A stretch of DNA of 64,000 nucleotides. Source: Candidatus Baltobacteraceae bacterium (GTDB lineage: Bacteria > Vulcanimicrobiota > Vulcanimicrobiia > Vulcanimicrobiales > Vulcanimicrobiaceae). Made by a program: the position numbers and the translations under genes. Each line of letters starts with the position of its first letter. The first letter of the stretch is position 1. Location of the stretch: positions 1 through 64,000 of the forward strand of contig DATBTN010000063.1 of assembly GCA_036559195.1 (NCBI GenBank), given 5' to 3'. Shown piece after piece: positions 58,628 through 64,000 of this stretch. The notes under the pieces are model-generated. The model saw only the letters and a program-made list of their open reading frames with translations. It searched no databases and was not told the origin of the DNA.

Positions 58628-59371
58628 CTACGCCAACGCCTCGAGCGCGGCGTCGCTCACTTCGATGTTTGAAAAGACGTGCTGGATATCTTCGTGATCC
58701 TCGAGCGCGCCCAAAAACTGCAAGGCCGCGCCGAGGTCGTCCTGACCGGGCGAGACTTTCTGCTTGGGCCGCATCCCGAGGTAGGCATCGGAAACTTTGA
58801 GCCCAGCCTTCACGAGGGCGTCGCGTACGGTGGTAAGCGCGGTCATTTCGGTGTAGATCTCGGCGGGTTCGCCGTACTCGAGGTCGATCACGCCCGAGAC
58901 GAGCGCGCTCTCGGTGAGTGCATCTTCGCTTTTGCCCTGCGGATCCACCACGACGATCCCAACGGCGTCGAACATCCAACCCACGCTGCCGGTCTCGCCG
59001 AGCGACCCGCCGTTCTTACTAAAGAGGAAGCGCAGCTCGCCGGCGGTGCGCGCCCGATTGTCGGTCGCCGCATCGACGACGACGGCGATGCCGTGCGGGC
59101 CGTAGCCCTCGTACCGAAGCTCCTCGATCTCCCGCTCGCCCGAACCGCCGGAGCCGCGCGCGATCGCCCGCTTGATGTTATCCTGCGGTACGTTGTTCTC
59201 GCGCGCCTTTTCCACCGCCATCTTCAAGCGGTAGTTCGCCTCGGGATCGGGCGACCCGGATTTGGCCGCCAAAATGATCTCTTTACTCAATTTCGTAAAG
59301 AGCGCACCGCGCTGGGCATCGACCTTCCCCTTGCGCAACTTGATATTGTGCCATTTCGAATGACCGGACAT
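58628..59371 (-). CDS. yebC: YebC/PmpR family protein
   Basis: 247 residues, MSGHSKWHNIKLRKGKVDAQRGALFTKLSKEI... with the acidic middle and closing block of the family (YEGYGPHGIAVVVDAATDNRARTAGELRFLFSKNGGSLG). YebC proteins act as transcription regulators or as translation factors for proline stretches. ATG at 59371 is the conserved start. First gene of the yebC-PASTA-rpe-thiL run. Confidence 0.95.
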   Translation of the reverse strand: MSGHSKWHNIKLRKGKVDAQRGALFTKLSKEIILAAKSGSPDPEANYRLKMAVEKARENNVPQDNIKRAIARGSGGSGEREIEELRYEGYGPHGIAVVVDAATDNRARTAGELRFLFSKNGGSLGETGSVGWMFDAVGIVVVDPQGKSEDALTESALVSGVIDLEYGEPAEIYTEMTALTTVRDALVKAGLKVSDAYLGMRPKQKVSPGQDDLGAALQFLGALEDHEDIQHVFSNIEVSDAALEALA

Positions 59372-59662
59372 AAGGACAGCCGCTTCGCCCTCGGGGTCCC
59401 CGGCTCCTAATGCGGGGAAGAAAGAACGGGCACACCGCAGCCACCCCGCAGGCCTTTTCAAGAACGTGGAATTCTCACCGAGCCCCAAGAATTGTCTCGC
59501 GATTTGAAGATGAAGCCTTAAGTTGGGCCGCAGATGAAGGCGAAGAGATGGATTGGGTTGGAGCTCGCGTATGAACTCCTCGGGAGTAAATTTCCCAGCG
59601 ACTCCGATGTTCGCTAATCGATTGCTCCACTCGTGATGGTCGCTGGAGTTGACTCGCGATTG
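59372..59662. other. intergenic, no gene seen
   Basis: 291 bp between yebC and a small lipoprotein gene. A 65-codon minus-strand frame (59672-59475) has no recognisable features and starts inside the lipoprotein's end; I do not accept it. No RNA or repeat is evident. The base composition drops towards AT from here to 60.6 kb. Confidence 0.5.
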
Positions 59663-60157
59663 CTAGGAACACTTAGGTAACTGGGGAGGTGGTCCAAAAA
59701 ACGCACTCGGTTTCGCAAATCCGTGATATGACCGTGTTAGCTTAAGATTGTCGCCGAGAACTTTCATGATTGCAGCTTCCTGCCCGGGCGTCGCCTCCGC
59801 CATTTTTAGGACACCGTTTCCTTGGTCATCGAATACCGCTGCAATTTTACCGTTCATTTTGATCTTCCAGTTGCCGCACGGATGCCCGTTAGATGCCAAC
59901 CTTTCCTGATATCCACTATCCCGCTCGAGAACCCGCATGGAATACTGCTTGTGGACCAACTCAGCATTCCGTCCTAGGTTTCTATCGAAATAGTAAACAT
60001 CGAGTCTACTCGGGCCAGCTTCACTATTGAACGTCATGAAAAATGCCGTATCTCCGTTTGAAGCAACGTATATCTTATCCACTGCCGCTATCGGTCCGGA
60101 GCAGTTCACCACGATCAGTAGCACGCAGATTAAGATTGCGAAGTCCCATCGTTTCAT
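59663..60157 (-). CDS. small predicted lipoprotein, unknown
   Basis: 164 residues with a signal peptide ending in a lipobox-like IVVNC (MKRWDFAILICVLLIVVNCSGPIAAV) and a mixed hydrophilic domain (KIYVASNGDTAFFMTFNSEAGPSRLDVYYFDRN...). No family recognised. AT-richer than neighbours, suggesting acquired DNA. Its ATG overlaps the stop of the upstream small gene by 4 nt, so the pair is coupled; it could be an immunity-type partner (speculative). Confidence 0.65.
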   Translation of the reverse strand: MKRWDFAILICVLLIVVNCSGPIAAVDKIYVASNGDTAFFMTFNSEAGPSRLDVYYFDRNLGRNAELVHKQYSMRVLERDSGYQERLASNGHPCGNWKIKMNGKIAAVFDDQGNGVLKMAEATPGQEAAIMKVLGDNLKLTRSYHGFAKPSAFFGPPPQLPKCS

Positions 60158-60544
60158 GGGCGCCCCCCGTAGGCCGCGTTTAGAAGAACGTTGATGCTAT
60201 CGGCCTGAATTGGATAATCTCGGTGCGGGAGATATGGGCCAAGTGAAGTAAGGCGTCCATCGCTAGATTGATAAAGGAAAACCGCCCCACGTTCCTCCCT
60301 AAGATGCGTATTGAGAATATTCGTGCCGTAACCGACGCTTTCCGCGATATTCACCGCCTCCTTGTCTCCCGTAATCGCTATGCTATTCCCAACGGAATTA
60401 TGTCCGTAATGGCGCCGGAACTGCCGCTACGCAAAGAGAAACCAGCGCCGTTCCAAAGGCGGCGATACGCGCAACTTTGAGATTCAGGGCCACACCGATC
60501 ACCCCATAAATGCTGGCGGCGACCTGGTCATTAGCAGGGCGCAT
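60154..60544 (-). pseudogene. DUF4329-like small protein, apparently frameshifted
   Basis: Two overlapping frames. Frame one (60544-60398) reads MRPANDQVAASIYGVIGVAL...GTALVSLCVAAV, a plausible TM or signal segment, then hits a stop. Frame two is open from a stop at 60429 and continues HYGHNSVGNSIAITGDKEAVNIAESVGYGTNILNTHLREERGAVFLYQSSDGRLTSLGPYLPHRDYPI to 60154, with its first start codon (GTG) only at 60354. One extra base near 60400-60430 would explain both, making one ~129-residue protein. The C-terminal part resembles DUF4329-type domains seen at the ends of polymorphic toxins (from memory, weak). A sequencing error is possible. Confidence 0.45.
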
Positions 60545-60605
60545 TTTCGCAAATTGCTCCGTCCCGCGTGCCAATCCTCCGGAGTCTGAACTCCAGCGCG
60601 ATCCG

Positions 60606-62456
60606 CTAACCCGGGCCGATGATCCAGTGGCGAAACCACATTCGTTCTTGCCAGGCGTGGTACGAGATCGGGACGTGGGCGAGTACCGGATAAAAGAACA
60701 CGAACAGCGCGACCGCGGCAACGAGCGCGGCGCCGATGCCGATTTTGGCGGTGCGTTCGCGGCGCGCGTTGCCTTTGCACTGCTGCCAGATCCATTGCAG
60801 CGCGATTGCGTCGCAGAGGCAAATGATCGCGAGGTTTGGGAAAAAGTGATACTCGAAGAGCATGCGCGGCGAGAGCGTCCAGGGCAGCCACTGCACGAGA
60901 TAGGATGCCGCCAGTAGTACGTACGCCTTCTTGCGCTGCGTCCAGCCGAGAAAGGCCACGAGCGGCACCGTGAATAGCCCGGCCCACCACGTCAGCGGGT
61001 TCGGCAGCGCGATGATCTCTTGAACGCAGCAGCCGCGCGCGAGGCCGTCGGCTACGGCGCCGGTGGGATCGTACGAATAGACGACCGGCTGATAGAGCAG
61101 CGGCCACTCCCACCACTTCGACGAGTATGGATGCGGCGCGTCTTTAGCGACGGTCACGTCGTGATAGACGAACATTTGCTGCTGCAGCGTCAGCAATCCG
61201 TCAACGTCGTGACCCGTCGTAAGCGTGGTCGGATGTGCCGTTAGAAAGAACGGGGTGTATGAAACGGTGTAGACCGACGCCGAGACGACCAGGATAACGG
61301 CGATCAGAATATCCAGCGGCATGCCGAACGGATTGCCCCAGACCGCCGGACGGCGGCTGCGCCACCCGAGCGCGACCAATCCCGCGATTGCCCAGATCGC
61401 AAAGAAATTGAACATGCCGTTCCACTTGGCCGCAGCGGCGAGCCCGCAGATCAGCGCGAGAATCGCGAGCCACAGCGCGGCATCGCCGCCGCGAATCGTC
61501 CCCGTGCCGCCGCGCAGCGTTGCGTCGGGTGCGTAGGTCGCCGTACCGTCCGGCGTCGCGTATTCCGCCGTCCCGTCGCGCCCGTAAGCGATCGTGAGAT
61601 CCCCGGCAATGTAGGCGCGGCCGCCCTTGCGCGGCACGGTTCCGGCCGGAAGTCGTTCGAAAGCGGCGGTGCCGTCGGCGGCGATTCGAACCAGCGACCC
61701 ATCGGGGTACGAAACCTCGTGCGTCTCCGGTGCAAAGAAGCGCGGCAACACCAGCATGCGCACCACGAGATAGAACGCCAGCGCCAGGTAAAGACCGATC
61801 ACGACGACCGTTACCGGCCACTGATGAAAGACCAGGCCGGCCACGAGATATGCGAGTGCGAAGCCGGCAACCAGCGCGCCGATCGATCCGGCGACCAGCG
61901 CTCGAACCCAACCCGCGCCGAGCATCGGCCGCGCGCGCACCTGCGACGCGATCCAATATCGATAAAACGCATACGTCGTCGCCAAAGTGAGAAAGGCGAC
62001 GGCGATCTCCGGTGTCGCGATGCGCGCCTGTGTGAAGTGGAAACCGTCGATCGCTAAAAAGCCCGCCGCGATCGTTGAAAAGGCGGTCGAACCGGTTATG
62101 CGTTTGGCAAACGCATAGAGCAGAAAGACCATCAGCGCGCCCACGACCACGTTGGCGAATCGCCAGCCGTAGGCCGTATCGCCGTGCAGCGAGTGCAGGC
62201 CGCCCCACAGCGCGATCGAGAGCGCGATCAGTTCCTTCGTGAGCGGCGGATGGGTCCATTCGTACTGAGGCGCCCACTTGAGGTACTCCTCGGCGCTGCG
62301 CGGATAGTAGACTTCGTCGAAGTACCAATGCGAGGGCCACGTATAATGCACGGCCAGCAGCACGAACGACGCGAGCGTCAAGCCGAGCGCGATCAGCACG
62401 TCGAGCCGCGTGAGAGCGCTTAGCCCTTCGCCGGGCGAGAACCACCCGCGTTTCAA
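60606..62456 (-). CDS. PMT-type (GT39) membrane mannosyltransferase with internal beta insert
   Basis: 616 residues, about 10 TM helices. The first extracytoplasmic loop has the catalytic Asp47-Glu48 (WYFDEVYYPRSAEEYL), and HPPLTKELIAL and CVQEIIALPNP are GT-C landmarks of dolichyl-phosphate-mannose protein mannosyltransferases. Residues ~243-326 form an unusual insert between TM helices: EVSYPDGSLVRIAADGTAAFERLPAG..., ...DLTIAYGRDGTAEYATPDGTATYAP, a run of short beta-hairpin-like repeats not typical of the family. Predicted to transfer mannose from a polyprenol phosphate to exported proteins or glycans. Overlaps the upstream paralogue by 4 nt. Confidence 0.9.
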   Translation of the reverse strand: MKRGWFSPGEGLSALTRLDVLIALGLTLASFVLLAVHYTWPSHWYFDEVYYPRSAEEYLKWAPQYEWTHPPLTKELIALSIALWGGLHSLHGDTAYGWRFANVVVGALMVFLLYAFAKRITGSTAFSTIAAGFLAIDGFHFTQARIATPEIAVAFLTLATTYAFYRYWIASQVRARPMLGAGWVRALVAGSIGALVAGFALAYLVAGLVFHQWPVTVVVIGLYLALAFYLVVRMLVLPRFFAPETHEVSYPDGSLVRIAADGTAAFERLPAGTVPRKGGRAYIAGDLTIAYGRDGTAEYATPDGTATYAPDATLRGGTGTIRGGDAALWLAILALICGLAAAAKWNGMFNFFAIWAIAGLVALGWRSRRPAVWGNPFGMPLDILIAVILVVSASVYTVSYTPFFLTAHPTTLTTGHDVDGLLTLQQQMFVYHDVTVAKDAPHPYSSKWWEWPLLYQPVVYSYDPTGAVADGLARGCCVQEIIALPNPLTWWAGLFTVPLVAFLGWTQRKKAYVLLAASYLVQWLPWTLSPRMLFEYHFFPNLAIICLCDAIALQWIWQQCKGNARRERTAKIGIGAALVAAVALFVFFYPVLAHVPISYHAWQERMWFRHWIIGPG

Positions 62457-64000
62457 ATCCAGGCGTTACCGACGAGCGCGTGCCACATACGCGCGTTCCA
62501 CTCCGACCACACCAGCGGCGTACCCGCCAGCACCGGATAGAACCAGATAAACGCGCAGGCGACCGCCGCGATATACGCCCCAACGCCGATCCGCGCCCAC
62601 AGTTGCGCGTCTTTATTCTGCGCCCAATGCCAGACCCGCTGCAGCACGATCGCGTTACAGAGGCAGATCAGCGGAATATCCACGTAAAAATGATAGGCGA
62701 ACGTGATGCGAGGCGAGCGCATCCACGGCAACCATTGCATGAGGTACGCGAGCACCAGCAGCGCGTACCCCTTGTTGCGTTCTCTCCACGCCAGATACCC
62801 GACGAACGGCACGCAGAACAAGCCGAACCAGAGGATAATCGGGTTGGGCAGCGTGAGAATCTCCTGCACGCAGCACGCGCCGCTATCGCTCGCAGCGACG
62901 CCCGTTCGCGAATCTTTCCAGTAGTAGGCCACGGGGCGCAGATCGAGCGGCCACTGCCACCACACCGATTGGTACGGGTGCGTTGCCTTGAGCGTGTCGT
63001 GATATTCGAACATGGTGTACTGGCGATTGACTAAGTCGCTCACGTTCTGCACTTCACCTGGAACTGAGCGGATCGCATCCGGTATCCAGACCATCGCATA
63101 GATGGTCATGCTTAAGAACACGATCGCGGCAAACGCAATGTCGAGCCGGAAGCCGAACGGATTCCCCCACAGTTTCGGGCGACGCACGAGCCAATAGCGC
63201 TGCAGCCACACGGCCAGAATCGCCATAAACGAGACGCCGTACGCCATCACGCCGTACCACTTGCTTGCGACCAAACACCCGAGCAGCACCGTAAACGCGA
63301 TGAGCCACCCGGTCGCGTGGCGACCGTCCTGCGATTCGCCGCGATCGTCGGCGACGTGTCCGGGCGTGTAGGTGCCGGTTCCGTCGGGCGTCGCGTAACG
63401 GATGGTCGCGTCGTTCGCGTAGGTAATCGTCAGTTCGTCGTCGCGCAATTCGAGCGAACTCGGCTTGCGCGCTCGCTCCAATCGGCGGCCATCGACGGTA
63501 TGCAGTTCGTACGCGCCGGCGCTGCCGAAGGCCACCGACCCTTCCGGGTAGGTCACGAAATCGCGCCCGCGGCCCAGAAGTTTTGGAACGACGACCAGAC
63601 GCAGCAGCAGGTAGAAGCCAACGGCAAAATAGGCCGCGCACACCACGATCGCCGCCGTCGACTGATGCGTAAGCAGCACGTTGAGTACCAGCGAGAGCCC
63701 GAGCCCCAGTAGGATCGCACCGATCGCCGAGATGGTAATTCGAAGGGGGCGCCGATCGCTTTCGTCGCGGCGCACGGTCGCCTGTGAGGCGATCCAGTAG
63801 CGATAGAACGCATAGAGCGTGGCGAGCGAAAAGACGACGACGATGCCTTCGGGCGTCGCGATGCGCGATTGCACGAAGTGCATGCCGTCGAACGTGAAGA
63901 GCAGCGCCGCAACGCTCGCGAAAAGCGTCGAGCGCGTGATGCGTTTCGCAAACGCGTAGAGCACGACGACGGCGATCGCGCCGAAGACGACGTCGAGAAA
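62453..64000 (-). CDS. second PMT-type mannosyltransferase (5' end outside window)
   Basis: The frame stays open to the window edge at 64000, so the N-terminal part with the catalytic loop is missing; ~515 residues are present. It is a clear paralogue of the downstream gene (YAFAKRITRS, FVQSRIATPEGIVVVFSLATLYAFYRYWIASQ, KWYGVMAYG, PYQSVWWQWPLDLRP, CCVQEILTLPNPI). It carries the corresponding insert (FVTYPEGSVAFGSAG..., ..DDELTITYANDATIRYATPDGTGTYTPG). The pair arose by tandem duplication. Confidence 0.9.
   Translation of the reverse strand, partial: FLDVVFGAIAVVVLYAFAKRITRSTLFASVAALLFTFDGMHFVQSRIATPEGIVVVFSLATLYAFYRYWIASQATVRRDESDRRPLRITISAIGAILLGLGLSLVLNVLLTHQSTAAIVVCAAYFAVGFYLLLRLVVVPKLLGRGRDFVTYPEGSVAFGSAGAYELHTVDGRRLERARKPSSLELRDDELTITYANDATIRYATPDGTGTYTPGHVADDRGESQDGRHATGWLIAFTVLLGCLVASKWYGVMAYGVSFMAILAVWLQRYWLVRRPKLWGNPFGFRLDIAFAAIVFLSMTIYAMVWIPDAIRSVPGEVQNVSDLVNRQYTMFEYHDTLKATHPYQSVWWQWPLDLRPVAYYWKDSRTGVAASDSGACCVQEILTLPNPIILWFGLFCVPFVGYLAWRERNKGYALLVLAYLMQWLPWMRSPRITFAYHFYVDIPLICLCNAIVLQRVWHWAQNKDAQLWARIGVGAYIAAVACAFIWFYPVLAGTPLVWSEWNARMWHALVGNAWI

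Noticed and set aside
59475-59672. 65-codon minus-strand frame after yebC
   Set aside because: No Shine-Dalgarno, no domain, low-complexity Ser/Arg translation, starts inside the neighbouring gene.
1-64000. CRISPR array, prophage, transposon, rRNA or known defence system
   Set aside because: No spaced direct repeats, transposase, integrase, capsid, Cas, restriction or toxin-antitoxin genes were recognised; the only repeats are the palindromic family at three loci, and the two nuclease-like proteins stand alone.

Overview
The window is a 64-kb piece of a bacterial chromosome of roughly 60 percent GC, densely packed and mostly read from the minus strand. No single marker fixes the phylum. The gene order is strikingly Firmicutes-like (yacL-ispD-ispF-'gltX'-cysE-cysS-rlmB-sigH-tRNAs-rpmG-secE-nusG-rplKAJL, and PASTA-rpe-thiL-rpmB-fakA-plsX). 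SigH, FakAB and a Gram-positive-type LexA box point the same way, but GC content, FliH/FliI style flagellar genes and domain fusions suggest a deep Terrabacteria lineage such as Candidatus Eremiobacterota (WPS-2). That assignment is an inference, not something the sequence proves.

Layout. 0-2.4 kb: end of a DUF1579-like gene and a trpEG operon preceded by a leader peptide with three consecutive Trp codons and a terminator hairpin, i.e. a trp attenuator. 2.5-8.5 kb: flagellar export/basal body operon fliF-G-H-I-J-motE. 8.6-14 kb: a run of two-component system, small nuclease-like protein, hpt, GH125 mannosidase and purA, then DoxX. 14.6-17.2 kb: recX, recA with a LexA box, and ftsY. 17.2-25.9 kb: second motility/chemotaxis operon (cheR-cheB-fliA-small protein-fliK-flhX) with a geranylgeranyl-reductase-like gene and a permease upstream and a dioxygenase, hutD and ftsY downstream. 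26-32 kb (plus strand): soluble and proton-pumping pyrophosphatases and two secreted metallopeptidases (M48, M13). 32-34.4 kb: lemA and two TPM proteins.

34.4-44.5 kb is the ribosomal/transcription block rpmG-(tRNA-Trp)-secE-nusG-VOC-rplK-rplA, then rplJ-rplL behind their own promoter, L10 leader and attenuator. Next to it is a scattered Thr-Tyr-Gly-Thr tRNA set interrupted by a nuclease gene and other accessory genes, plus a free-methionine-sulfoxide reductase fused to hemerythrin. 44.5-55.2 kb is a long minus-strand run for cysteine, isoprenoid, porphyrin and phospholipid metabolism. It includes an IspD with an EF-G-C-like tail and a GluRS anticodon-binding domain without its catalytic part. 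55.2-59.4 kb holds rpmB (plus) and thiL-rpe-PASTA-yebC. 59.4-60.6 kb is an AT-richer island with a lipoprotein and a probably frameshifted partner. 60.6-64 kb holds two tandem PMT-type mannosyltransferases, the second running off the window.

A palindromic repeat family (CTGAGCTTGTCGAAG core) occurs at three intergenic sites. No CRISPR array, transposase, integrase or rRNA gene was seen. The best candidates for new biology are the trp attenuator, the two domain fusions, the truncated GluRS, the tRNA-Thr(UGU) with a long variable arm, and the tandem mannosyltransferases with a beta-rich insert.
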